Below are positions 35,551 through 43,735 of a DNA stretch of 64,000 nucleotides, one piece after another. This stretch comes from an uncultured Chloracidobacterium sp. (GTDB lineage: Bacteria > Acidobacteriota > Blastocatellia > Pyrinomonadales > Pyrinomonadaceae), in the NCBI GenBank assembly GCA_937941715.1, contig CALDGX010000085.1:12776-76775 (forward strand), in the 5' to 3' direction. The translations under genes and the position numbers were made by a program. The stretch's first letter is position 1. Each line of letters begins with the position of its first letter. The notes beneath the pieces are model-generated. The model saw nothing but the letters and a program-made list of their open reading frames with translations, ran no database searches and was not told the DNA's origin.

Positions 35551-36660
35551 TTAGATCAACTTTAGGTCAGGATTTCCACTTTTGCGCCAGATGAATCCGT
35601 CGAGTACATAATGCGTAAGTTGCGGCAGCGCAAGCAGCGGTACGAGCCACATCTTAAGACTGCCCCAATTCCAATCGCCGCCGAACAGCCATTGCTTTTC
35701 GTGCCAAACACCTCGATGCCAGAAAAGCTCCTCGACATAAGCGAGAGCCCAAAGCGACGCCAGAAAGACCAGCCAATTCGACGATAATGACCTGTATACG
35801 GGGCCGGCGGTGTCGCGTTTCATTCGGGCATAGACATATATCAGGGCAAAATATGGCACGCCGTGGATGATGACGTTGGTCACCGTGAACGCGTAATCCG
35901 AATTAAAATATACGATGCCGACATACCAGCAAACCGCGGTTGTGGCCACAACAATGTCCTTGCCGATATTCTGAAACCCGTCGATCACATATTGGTACAT
36001 CGACTTGACCGCGTACACTGTTAAAGCACCGAGGTAGATCGGAAACATTACAGTCTCGACGATCGCCGGCAACCGCACAAAGTCGTTTTGAACGAACCAC
36101 TCAAAGTTCCGCGGCAGCCGCGTCATCCAGAAAGCCAGCGGATAAAGACTCGCCATGTAGATCGCCGCCGCATCGACCCACCATGTCCAACGCTCGGTTT
36201 CACCCAACTTTCGGCGATAGAGATTGACCCATCCGTACTGTTGCCTAACAAAATGAAAAACTGCGATCGCGGCCAAAACTTTCCAAAACACCAACTCGCC
36301 TTCGGAATAAAGCGCCACGCCGATCGAATACCCGAAAACAGGTACGAGAAGGTAGAGCCAAAAGCGTCGTTTTAGTTCGGCCAGATCAAAATAGACGCGG
36401 AAACTGGTCGACCACACATGAGCAACGTCGATCAGCAGGACCGCGGAAACCCACGTCCATTCCGGCGAATCGCCGTTAGCGATCCCGATTTGCCACCCAA
36501 CTATCAACAGCAGGATAGACAGGACAGCACTGCCCAGAAATACGGTAAGATCAGTACCGCGGGAGAAAAGCCATTTGTCGGAACTGCCGGAAACATCGGG
36601 CGACACCGGCCGGCCGCCGGGGCCTTGGATATTGATGTCGATCTCCGAAACTCTTTGCAT
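35551..36660 (-). CDS. Polytopic membrane protein with recurring His motifs, unknown family
   Basis: 369-residue protein with eight or nine hydrophobic segments. Several membrane-near His residues stand out: VAHVWSTSFRVYFDL, FHFVRQQYGWVNLYRR, IIHGVPYFALIYVY, HRGVWHE and LTHYVLDGFIWR. Such spacing recalls metal- or haem-binding membrane enzymes, but I cannot match it to one. It starts 12 bases after the FAD oxidase gene and is followed after 7 bases by the lipoprotein gene, so it belongs to the same operon. Confidence 0.78.
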   Translation of the reverse strand: MQRVSEIDINIQGPGGRPVSPDVSGSSDKWLFSRGTDLTVFLGSAVLSILLLIVGWQIGIANGDSPEWTWVSAVLLIDVAHVWSTSFRVYFDLAELKRRFWLYLLVPVFGYSIGVALYSEGELVFWKVLAAIAVFHFVRQQYGWVNLYRRKLGETERWTWWVDAAAIYMASLYPLAFWMTRLPRNFEWFVQNDFVRLPAIVETVMFPIYLGALTVYAVKSMYQYVIDGFQNIGKDIVVATTAVCWYVGIVYFNSDYAFTVTNVIIHGVPYFALIYVYARMKRDTAGPVYRSLSSNWLVFLASLWALAYVEELFWHRGVWHEKQWLFGGDWNWGSLKMWLVPLLALPQLTHYVLDGFIWRKSGNPDLKLI

Positions 36661-36672
36661 TTCGCTATACTT

Positions 36673-38277
36673 TCACGGCCGGGCGTTCATGACCTCTCCG
36701 GCCGCACGCAATCCATGATAAAACGCTTCTTCAAAAAGTGCGACGCCGCTTAGGTCAGTGTGGGCAAAATGGATGTTGCGATAAGGCTTGACCGCCTTTT
36801 CACGAATGCCGCTCCAGATAAAATTTGGCCGCGGGCTGATCATCGCATGACCCCAACGCATGATATCGATGCGCTCGGTGAGTTCGTAAATGTCGCTGTG
36901 TGCCCGTGAAAGATCGGTCAGACAGACATCGGCCAGCTGCCGCCAGTCATAAGCAAAGAGTTTTGTCCGCCCATCGGTTTCATGGCACATCGGGTAGTAG
37001 TATGTGAGCACGGTCGGGCCGTAGTCGATGCCCTTTTGATGGGTTGCCGTCACATAGCCAAGCGACGGACTTTCGTAAAGCACATTATCCCACGAGAGCG
37101 GAAAGTCCTTTGAAAAGCGTGGTTTTGGGCGATCTTTCAGAAACAGATTGGCCACGAACCACGCATTGTGTTGAAATTCGCCGGCGGCAAACGGCGGATC
37201 ATCGCGAAATCCGCGAATGATGTACGGGGCCGTGAAGATTGGCGATGCGAAGATCGCCCTCTCGCAATGAATACCGCGGAGCTCGCCGCCATCGAGGGTG
37301 ACGATGTCAACGCCGCGTTCAGTCGGTACGATCGAAACGACCACCTGCGACCGACGAATGTTGTCTCCGGCAATTGCGGAAAAATGGTGGACGAATTGGC
37401 CGTTTCCCTCCGGGACGGTAATAAACGGTTGTGATTCGTCGCCGCTCTTTCGCACCCGTGAACAGAAATAGAGCAGGCCGACCCACGCAGACGTCTGATC
37501 GGCCTTGAGCCCGTAATCGTCTCTCGTCGCGTAGTCGCAATACCAATGGAGTCGTTCGGATGTGAAACCGTTCTGACTCAGCCATTCGGTGAATGAGATG
37601 CGGTCGAGCGAGGTCACCGCCGTGTCGTCAGAACAGGTCTCAAGCGGCACGGCAAACGCTCGTCTCCCGCGCGTATCCCGCCAGTTGACCCAGTCGTCGA
37701 TCTTTCGTTGAAATTCGGCAAACTGCCGCTTGTCTTCGTCACCGGCACCGACATTTAGGTATAGCCCTTCATACCAACGACCCTTAAAAAAGACACGTTC
37801 TTCAGGTTCGCGGCAAAGGAACTGCTCCTTTACGACGACCTGGCCCTGAGCGTCGCGGCCTTCGGTGAGCGACATCTCATCCAGCAATGAGACCAGCTCG
37901 GTGTTTTCGGAAAATGGGACTGGCAAGTAGTGAGCGGCCCACGGGTAACCGACCGGGTCACCCTTGCCGCTGATCGATGTGCCGCCGACATCCCTTTCGA
38001 GTTCGAGCAAAACAAAATCGTTGAAATTCTGCTTTTTAAGTTTCCAGGCGGCCGAAAGCCCGGCAATGCCGCCACCGACGATCACCGCCCTTTTTGTTTC
38101 CCAGCGGTCGAAAGGAACCTCGAATGTTCGGCCGGAGCGCAGAATGTGGCCGAGATCTGACGATTGCCCGACGATCTCGCCCTCGGGAAAGACTCGCGGT
38201 TGATCTGTCCGGCACGCCGCAAACGCGAACGGTGCCCCCAAAAACAACTTGAGTAACTCGCGTCGGTTCAGATTCAT
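36673..38277 (-). CDS. Tat-exported FAD-dependent amine oxidase-like protein
   Basis: 534-residue flavoprotein. The N-terminus MNLNRRELLKLFLGAPFAF followed by AAC carries a twin-arginine motif and a lipobox-like Cys, so folded export by Tat and possible lipid anchoring are predicted. The FAD-binding motif AVIVGGGIAGLSAAWKL lies near residue 67, with ELERDVGGTS as the second part of the fold. Overall it looks like the amine oxidase/phytoene desaturase group. The ATG at 38277 overlaps the stop of the spermidine-synthase-like gene (ATGA), so this start is preferred over an upstream in-frame one at 38295. The gene context suggests oxidation of a polyamine-like product outside the cytoplasm; that is inference. 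Confidence 0.85.
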   Translation of the reverse strand: MNLNRRELLKLFLGAPFAFAACRTDQPRVFPEGEIVGQSSDLGHILRSGRTFEVPFDRWETKRAVIVGGGIAGLSAAWKLKKQNFNDFVLLELERDVGGTSISGKGDPVGYPWAAHYLPVPFSENTELVSLLDEMSLTEGRDAQGQVVVKEQFLCREPEERVFFKGRWYEGLYLNVGAGDEDKRQFAEFQRKIDDWVNWRDTRGRRAFAVPLETCSDDTAVTSLDRISFTEWLSQNGFTSERLHWYCDYATRDDYGLKADQTSAWVGLLYFCSRVRKSGDESQPFITVPEGNGQFVHHFSAIAGDNIRRSQVVVSIVPTERGVDIVTLDGGELRGIHCERAIFASPIFTAPYIIRGFRDDPPFAAGEFQHNAWFVANLFLKDRPKPRFSKDFPLSWDNVLYESPSLGYVTATHQKGIDYGPTVLTYYYPMCHETDGRTKLFAYDWRQLADVCLTDLSRAHSDIYELTERIDIMRWGHAMISPRPNFIWSGIREKAVKPYRNIHFAHTDLSGVALFEEAFYHGLRAAGEVMNARP

Positions 38278-39797
38278 TGCTCGAAACGACGCCACTCGGC
38301 TTCGTAATAGCGGACCAGTGCCTGATTATCGAGGCGGTTTATCTCGAGCTCTTCTTCTGGCCTCGAGGTGTCTGCAGGAAATTCAAACAGCGACGCAAAC
38401 GTCTCATTATTGAGGAATCGCATATCAATCCCATGCGGGGGCGATTGCGGCCTTTCGAAGGGTTGGAGCTTGGCCAGGGCGTAACCCCAGATGCCAAAAC
38501 TCGGAACGGTCGTCTGATACGGTTTGACCGTATAGCCGCTGGCCTCGAGCGTTTTCATCACACACCAGAATGAATTGCGGGCGATCAGCGGCGAGGTGGT
38601 CTGGATCACGACCGAGGAGTCCGGCTTGAGCTTTTGCTTGAGAAGATTGTAGAACCTTGTCGTATATAGTTTGCCGAGGGCAAAATTGTTGGGGTCCGGA
38701 AAGTCGACGATCGCGACATCGAACGGCTCGGTCGGAACGTTGTCGAGCCATACAAAGGCATCCGCGTTGGTTACATGGACACGCGGATCGTTGAGTGAAT
38801 GCTTGTTGAGTTCGCCAAGTGCCGGTACCGCAGATGAGACCCGGGTCATATCGGGGTCAAGGTCGACCAACTGGATAAACTCGACGGACTTGTACTTTTC
38901 GATCTCGCGCAGTGCCAACCCGTCTCCGCCGCCCAAGACAAGCACTCGTTTCACATCGCCTGAAAATGCGGCAAACGCAGGGTGCACGAGAGCCTCGTGA
39001 TAACGGTATTCATCAAATGAATTAAACTGAAGATTGCCATTCAAAAACAACGCATAGCCGGTTTTGCCCTTGGTAACGACGATTCGCTGATAGGCTGAGC
39101 TTTTGGCATAGATGATGTTATCCACGAACAATGCGTCTTCGGCGAGCGTCGTCAATCGGTCTGCCTTAATGAAGGCAATAACGAGTAGCGCAAGGATCAC
39201 AAATCCTTTGACGCGCATCATCGTCACATTTCGTTTCAAGAGCGGCAGCAGCAGCCAGGTCCCCCAGATGCCGACCGCGGCGTTGAGCATTCCAAATATC
39301 AGTGATGTGCGGGTCAACCCCAGTCTTGGGACAAAAAAGATCGGAAACAGCAAAGACGCGGCCAACGCCCCAATGTAATCAAACGCCAAGACGCGCGAGA
39401 CAAGATCCTTGAAGTCCATCTCGTCCTGCAAGATACGCATCAGCAGCGGTATCTCCAGGCCGACCAGCATCCCGATAATAAAAACCACGGTGTAGAGAAC
39501 TACCGAGAAATACGAGAGATTAGCAAAGGTAAGGAAGAGCAGCGGTGCCGAGAATCCGCCGATCACGGCCACAGCAAGCTCGATATCGATAAACTTCTCA
39601 GCAACGTGCTTATCGATAAATCTCGATAGCCACGAACCGACACCCATCGCGAAAAGATAGATGCCGATGATCAGCGAAAACTGTGTGACCGAATCGCCGA
39701 GGACATAGCTTGAGAGCGTCCCGGCCAGCAACTCATAAATGAGCCCGCAGGTGGCTATGACAAAGACGTTTAGAAAAAGCAGCGGTGCACGTTTCAT
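38274..39797 (-). CDS. Membrane-anchored spermidine synthase-like aminopropyltransferase
   Basis: 507-residue protein. About seven membrane segments fill the first 220 residues, followed by a SpeE-type domain. The motifs kept are FDEYRYHEALVHPAF (substrate gate), VLVLGGGDGLALREIEKY (decarboxylated AdoMet binding), LVDLDPDM, and AIVDFPDPNN with the Asp residues of the catalytic DxxDP loop. With an AdoMet decarboxylase in the same operon, aminopropyl transfer at the membrane is a reasonable reading; the acceptor is unknown. It overlaps the next gene by four bases. Confidence 0.88.
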   Translation of the reverse strand: MKRAPLLFLNVFVIATCGLIYELLAGTLSSYVLGDSVTQFSLIIGIYLFAMGVGSWLSRFIDKHVAEKFIDIELAVAVIGGFSAPLLFLTFANLSYFSVVLYTVVFIIGMLVGLEIPLLMRILQDEMDFKDLVSRVLAFDYIGALAASLLFPIFFVPRLGLTRTSLIFGMLNAAVGIWGTWLLLPLLKRNVTMMRVKGFVILALLVIAFIKADRLTTLAEDALFVDNIIYAKSSAYQRIVVTKGKTGYALFLNGNLQFNSFDEYRYHEALVHPAFAAFSGDVKRVLVLGGGDGLALREIEKYKSVEFIQLVDLDPDMTRVSSAVPALGELNKHSLNDPRVHVTNADAFVWLDNVPTEPFDVAIVDFPDPNNFALGKLYTTRFYNLLKQKLKPDSSVVIQTTSPLIARNSFWCVMKTLEASGYTVKPYQTTVPSFGIWGYALAKLQPFERPQSPPHGIDMRFLNNETFASLFEFPADTSRPEEELEINRLDNQALVRYYEAEWRRFEQ

Positions 39798-39815
39798 ACG
39801 AACGGAAAATGAAGT

Positions 39816-39870
39816 GCGGAAAACGGAAAACGAAATACACCTCGGTCATTTTCCATTTTCCACTTTCCGC
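39816..39870. repeat. Imperfect inverted repeat between DUF350 and SpeE-like genes
   Basis: GCGGAAA at 39816-39822 pairs with TTTCCGC at 39864-39870, and the A/G-rich left half and T/C-rich right half continue to pair imperfectly inside. It fills most of the only gap longer than 20 bases in the operon and could attenuate or end transcription or protect the mRNA. Confidence 0.5.
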
Positions 39871-39880
39871 CATATGCAGA

Positions 39881-40141
39881 TCAGTTGCCTTGGATCGCAG
39901 ACGAAATTATCATCGCCACACCAATGATAATGGCACCGATAATGATCGCGAGCGACACGTTCTGATCGTCTTCGATCTCCTTCTTGACTGAAAAAGGCGA
40001 GACAAAGACCACGATAATAAATGCGATCGCAAACACGATCAAACCGATCGCGACAAAGATCACTGTGGTCGTCAGAACCGGCAAAAGTTCTTCAAGCTTG
40101 ACGATCAAACCGAGAAACGGGGCGATCGATAAAAGACTCAT
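39881..40141 (-). CDS. DUF350 family membrane protein
   Basis: 86-residue protein with two or three membrane segments. The DUF350 pattern is clear: a hydrophobic segment, then VSPFSVKKEIEDDQNVSLAIIIGAIIIG with the conserved charged loop. Three ATG codons stand in tandem (40147, 40144, 40141); the last has GGAGGA at the best distance (8 bases), and the first two overlap the stop of the preceding small ORF. DUF350 proteins often occur with DUF4178 or polyamine-related genes, as here. Function unknown. Confidence 0.88.
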   Translation of the reverse strand: MSLLSIAPFLGLIVKLEELLPVLTTTVIFVAIGLIVFAIAFIIVVFVSPFSVKKEIEDDQNVSLAIIIGAIIIGVAMIISSAIQGN

Positions 40142-40143
40142 CA

Positions 40144-40293
40144 TCATTTTCCTCCACGAAATCCTGAATAAAAGAACGGCACTCCCAGACGTGATTTGCT
40201 GCCGGCGTTAGCCAACTCCCAACCGAACCAGGCCGCCGACGAGTATGCCAGCAGTACACCAACACCAAAGACCATATAGAGCTTTTTCCACAT
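40144..40293 (-). CDS. 49-residue single-pass membrane peptide
   Basis: A short ORF between the DUF4178 and DUF350 genes. It starts at ATG 40293, 15 bases after the DUF4178 stop, with GCAGG 8 bases upstream, and its TGA overlaps the tandem ATGs of the DUF350 gene. The product begins MWKKLYMVFGVGVLLAYSSA, a single membrane segment with a positive start, then a short Gly- and aromatic-rich tail ending FRGGK. Its 3' end contains the GGAGGA ribosome site of DUF350. The tight fit and sensible composition support a real gene; no family is known to me. Confidence 0.65.
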   Translation of the reverse strand: MWKKLYMVFGVGVLLAYSSAAWFGWELANAGSKSRLGVPFFYSGFRGGK

Positions 40294-40308
40294 ATAGTTA
40301 ACCTGCTA

Positions 40309-42264
40309 TTAGTCTGAATCGCCTGAATCGTCCGATCCGCCGGTCGCCGCGGCCGAGAACATACTGTCCTTCCAGCGGCTCGACTCAAAACTGATCTTTC
40401 TGAACAAGCCGAGAATCGGCATTATCGCCAAAACAAGTAGTGCGCAGCAAAAATTGACGCCGCGATTCACGTTTTGCTCGACCTTGACCGATACGGGCAT
40501 CTGGGCCTGCCAGTTTTGCCATGTGCCCTCGACCCGCAGCGTGTATTTGCCGGCCGGCAGCGACGAAAGTGTTGCGTCGTTCGATTTACCGCCTTCACTC
40601 CACGCCCCATCGCTGTCAGATCCGGAATAATATTCGACAGGAACATTGACCGACTCGACCTCCTGACTCTGATCGTTGATCAGATCGACGTCAAGGTCAG
40701 CCCACGAATTATCGACGTTGGCACCGGCGGTGATCCGGACGTTCCGGTTTCCTTTAAGGTCAAACGGCTGGCTGAACACGGCTTGGCCAGTCGTAGCGTT
40801 TGCCATCGGCGGCAAAACCAGTTCCTGATTCAGAACCGTATTCGTCAAACCGCTAAGCGGGATCATAAAGATGGCGACGACAAATAACGCGAGCAGTGGC
40901 AACGCTCCCCATGTGTAGTAAAAACGGCCCGTAAATGGCTGATTCGGAGCGACGCCCCAAGGCCTCGGAAGGTCAGAGACACCAAAGGCCTTTTCGACCT
41001 CCTCGTTGGTCATGTAGGTGCCGACAGACCAGTTGATCTCATTGTCCGAAGCCTCGCGAGAGAGCATCAGTGGTGCCGCGACAAAATCTGTTGCCCGAAC
41101 CGTTTCGCCCTGCTCGACCCGCCAGTAAAACTCGCCCTTTACATATTCAACGACGGCTGCGGCATCCTGAAAGATCTTAAATGACGATCCGTTATACTTT
41201 GCGACCCCGCCGGCCCCGATGTACGAGACCTCGACCTCCGCCGCGTTGACCGGCTCGACAAAATTCCAATGATTGTCCGAGTGAACCAGCCAACGAAATC
41301 CGATCATCGGATTGTAGAGCAAATATTCGTGCCAATAATACGTCTCGCCCTCGATCGTGACGCTGCGAACTGTGGCACCGATTATCTTAAACTTTACGTC
41401 GCCCGGGAACGTGCCCTCAGCGCCAATCGGGGCGACAAAGAGCGGTGCGTTTGGCATCGGCTTAAGAGACTTGAGGTATGTGAGATTACCCTGATTGACA
41501 TCGAGGAGCGAATCGCAGTTCGGACAAGTAACGCGTTCGGCGATGTCAGGCGCCATCAACTCCAGCGGGCCGCCGCAGTTCGGGCACCCCATTCCGGCAG
41601 TCGAGACACGTCTCGCTTCACGTTCAACCGGTTTGGCGTCACCGAGTCCGATCTCAGCAAGCGTCACCTGGGTGCCGACAAAGACCCATGGCGGATCCAT
41701 GCTGTAGTCGATCGTGGCAAAGGCGTTGTTCTTGCCGGCAAGGTCGGCGTACTCGAATTGCTCTCCGGGGCTGAGCTTGTAAGGGATCTCGCCTTCGGCG
41801 GCGACCGACGTTCCGCGACCCTTTTCCTGCACCATCAACGGTGTCGGATTCGGAATCTCAGCGACTATCTGGCCGAGTTGCAGTCCGTTGAATGTCGGTA
41901 GTTCCGCCCCCTGCGGCAGCGGTTGGTAAAACGTCAGATAAAACTTGCCCTGCGCCTCGGCGAGCCAGCCGACCCAACCATTTGAGAAAGTGGCGTACCA
42001 TTCATCCCAAAATCCGCCGAGTTCGTGCCGAAGCTGTGCCCGACCGGTAAGCTCGAACTTGTTGCCGTTAAAGTTGCCCTTGAGGCCGAGTTTCAATGGC
42101 GATTGCGAATCTGCGATCTCCGCAACCTTACCCAGGTCCTCCAGCGACCGATCGGTACGTGATATAGCCGAACGGCAAAAGGGACAAACGATAACGATCG
42201 TAGATCCCGCCTTAAATTCGATCGGCCCCGCGCAGGATGGACAATTTGCCTGAAGTGTACTCAC
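40309..42264 (-). CDS. DUF4178 protein with zinc ribbons
   Basis: 651-residue protein. It opens with a zinc ribbon (CPSC...CPFC), then a DUF4178 domain (WDEWYATFSNGWVGWLAEAQG), a second zinc ribbon (CPNCGG...CPNC) near residue 230, and a second DUF4178-like domain (YYWHEYLLYNPMIGFRWLV). Two membrane segments follow, near residue 450 and near residue 620, flanking a beta-rich domain probably outside the membrane. The start is GTG at 42264, overlapping the stop of the AdoMet decarboxylase gene by four bases. Role unknown; the ribbons suggest a protein- or nucleic-acid-binding cytoplasmic part. Confidence 0.88.
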   Translation of the reverse strand: MSTLQANCPSCAGPIEFKAGSTIVIVCPFCRSAISRTDRSLEDLGKVAEIADSQSPLKLGLKGNFNGNKFELTGRAQLRHELGGFWDEWYATFSNGWVGWLAEAQGKFYLTFYQPLPQGAELPTFNGLQLGQIVAEIPNPTPLMVQEKGRGTSVAAEGEIPYKLSPGEQFEYADLAGKNNAFATIDYSMDPPWVFVGTQVTLAEIGLGDAKPVEREARRVSTAGMGCPNCGGPLELMAPDIAERVTCPNCDSLLDVNQGNLTYLKSLKPMPNAPLFVAPIGAEGTFPGDVKFKIIGATVRSVTIEGETYYWHEYLLYNPMIGFRWLVHSDNHWNFVEPVNAAEVEVSYIGAGGVAKYNGSSFKIFQDAAAVVEYVKGEFYWRVEQGETVRATDFVAAPLMLSREASDNEINWSVGTYMTNEEVEKAFGVSDLPRPWGVAPNQPFTGRFYYTWGALPLLALFVVAIFMIPLSGLTNTVLNQELVLPPMANATTGQAVFSQPFDLKGNRNVRITAGANVDNSWADLDVDLINDQSQEVESVNVPVEYYSGSDSDGAWSEGGKSNDATLSSLPAGKYTLRVEGTWQNWQAQMPVSVKVEQNVNRGVNFCCALLVLAIMPILGLFRKISFESSRWKDSMFSAAATGGSDDSGDSD

Positions 42265-42653
42265 GCTTCACCCCCAGCGGCCACGTGTTTGCTCGATGAA
42301 CTCAGTTCCGGCGATTCTCCTCGGTCTATCTTTGTTACCGACACATTTTTGGCTCCCAACTTCGATGTAAGGTGGCCCTCCCAATCCCATTCCGGCCGGG
42401 TGCGGCAACAATACAGATTAAATGTGGCGGTCTCGTATTCTGGATATGTGTGACACGCCAGGTGCGACTCGGTCAGGGCGATCATTCCGGTCACACCGCC
42501 TTCTCCGGGAAACTTGTGCCAGACCGAACCGACCGACCTCAGCCCGAGATCCGACATCACCCTGTCGAAGATCGAACGAATTACGACCTCGTCACGAAGT
42601 GCTTCAGCTTCGCAACCAACCGCCTCGATCAACCATTCAGTGCCAACGATCAT
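42261..42653 (-). CDS. speD: S-adenosylmethionine decarboxylase proenzyme (SpeD/SpeH type)
   Basis: 130-residue class IB AdoMet decarboxylase. It should cleave itself before Ser63 in LTESHLACHTYPEY to make the pyruvoyl cofactor, and the catalytic His68 and Cys83 are in the same positions as in the studied Thermotoga enzyme, so the active site is complete. The product, decarboxylated AdoMet, is the aminopropyl donor for spermidine synthases; a membrane-anchored one is encoded four genes later. It is the first gene of the eight-gene minus-strand operon. The C-terminal tail (SSSSKHVAAGGEA) is an extension. Confidence 0.93.
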   Translation of the reverse strand: MIVGTEWLIEAVGCEAEALRDEVVIRSIFDRVMSDLGLRSVGSVWHKFPGEGGVTGMIALTESHLACHTYPEYETATFNLYCCRTRPEWDWEGHLTSKLGAKNVSVTKIDRGESPELSSSSKHVAAGGEA

Positions 42654-42731
42654 CGGTTCAATACAAAATGTACGTTATTGTTTACCCAATGTTCTGAACT
42701 AACAGCAAATTCGAGCGTATTAGTCCACCAA

Positions 42732-43685
42732 GTGAGAATTGTATCGAAAAGAACTATAGCTAAATTTTTCGCTTTTGTCATTTCTTTTGTGGTGATTGCC
42801 GCAACTCAGTTTGCGTGTTCGTCGCCCGGGCCCGAACGGGTCAAGCTCTCGTCCGCTCACTACTCGTTACCGAAAGTCGTCGGGAACATTCACGGAGACG
42901 ATATCAACGAGAGCAGCGGCCTTTCCGCTTCAAAATGCTCAACTAACATTTTTTGGACCCACAATGATTCCGGCGGTGGTGCGGTCGTGTATGCGCTCGA
43001 TAGTTCAGGCGGCAGGAAAGGTAACTGGAAAGTGCCCGAAGCCGAAAATAAGGATTGGGAAGACATCGCCGAGTTTAAGGATCGCAGCGGCAAGTGCTTT
43101 CTCTATATCGGGGACATTGGCAATAATGGATTAAAAAGATCCGAGTTAACCATCTACCGCGTTCCCGAACCTATAGTTACCGCTCTGGGTTCGCAGTCCG
43201 GAACGTTTTACGAGACCGCGACACCTGAACGGCTGAGGTTCACATACCCCGACGGGCCTCACAATGCAGAAGCTCTCCTGATCCATCCGACGTCCGGCGA
43301 TATTTATGTAATTACCAAGCGAGCCGACGGGCCGGCCGCTGTATACCGCATACCTCCGAGATTCGATACCGGGTCGCCGATAATTGCCGAACGTCTATCG
43401 GATATAAAGGTTCCGGCTATTCCAAACGGATTGATCACCGGCGGAGACATCTCTCCTGACGGCCGGCGGGTGATCCTTTGTGATTATTCGGGAGGGTACG
43501 AATACTGTCTTCCCGACGGCACTGATGATTTTGATGTGATCTGGCATCAGTTCCCTGACCCGGTCGATATCGGCGACCGGCTTGTTGGTGAGGCGGTTTG
43601 CTATGCTGCCGACGGCAGATCGATCTTTGCGACCAGTGAGAATGCGGGTTCGCCGTTCATTCGGGTTGACAGCCTGCAAAAGTAA
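42732..43685 (+). CDS. Lipoprotein with predicted beta-propeller
   Basis: 317-residue protein with a signal peptide and lipobox (residues about 8-30, ending ATQFAC). The mature part has repeating beta-strand units of a propeller, opening with ESSGLSASKCSTNIFWTHND and including IYVITKRADGPAAVYRI. The start is uncertain: GTG 42732 is chosen because the signal peptide begins there, although the frame is open far upstream across the speD gene. No enzyme motifs are seen. It is divergent from the speD operon and may be independent of it. Confidence 0.75.
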   Translation: MRIVSKRTIAKFFAFVISFVVIAATQFACSSPGPERVKLSSAHYSLPKVVGNIHGDDINESSGLSASKCSTNIFWTHNDSGGGAVVYALDSSGGRKGNWKVPEAENKDWEDIAEFKDRSGKCFLYIGDIGNNGLKRSELTIYRVPEPIVTALGSQSGTFYETATPERLRFTYPDGPHNAEALLIHPTSGDIYVITKRADGPAAVYRIPPRFDTGSPIIAERLSDIKVPAIPNGLITGGDISPDGRRVILCDYSGGYEYCLPDGTDDFDVIWHQFPDPVDIGDRLVGEAVCYAADGRSIFATSENAGSPFIRVDSLQK

Positions 43686-43716
43686 GAACGGCGGACCAAT
43701 TTCGGTGCCGCCGTTC
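43686..43716. terminator. Bidirectional hairpin between convergent genes
   Basis: GAACGGCGG (43686-43694) pairs with CCGCCGTTC (43708-43716), with ACC/GGT pairing inside. It starts right after the lipoprotein stop codon and lies 20 bases from the GWxTD gene end. There are few T residues on either side. Confidence 0.6.
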
Positions 43717-43735
43717 TGTTCTGAATGGGCTCCGC

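Noticed and set aside
42372..42731. Upstream extension of the beta-propeller lipoprotein
   Set aside because: The frame is open back to 42372 but runs antisense through speD, and the extension has no signal peptide; the lipoprotein signal begins at 42732.
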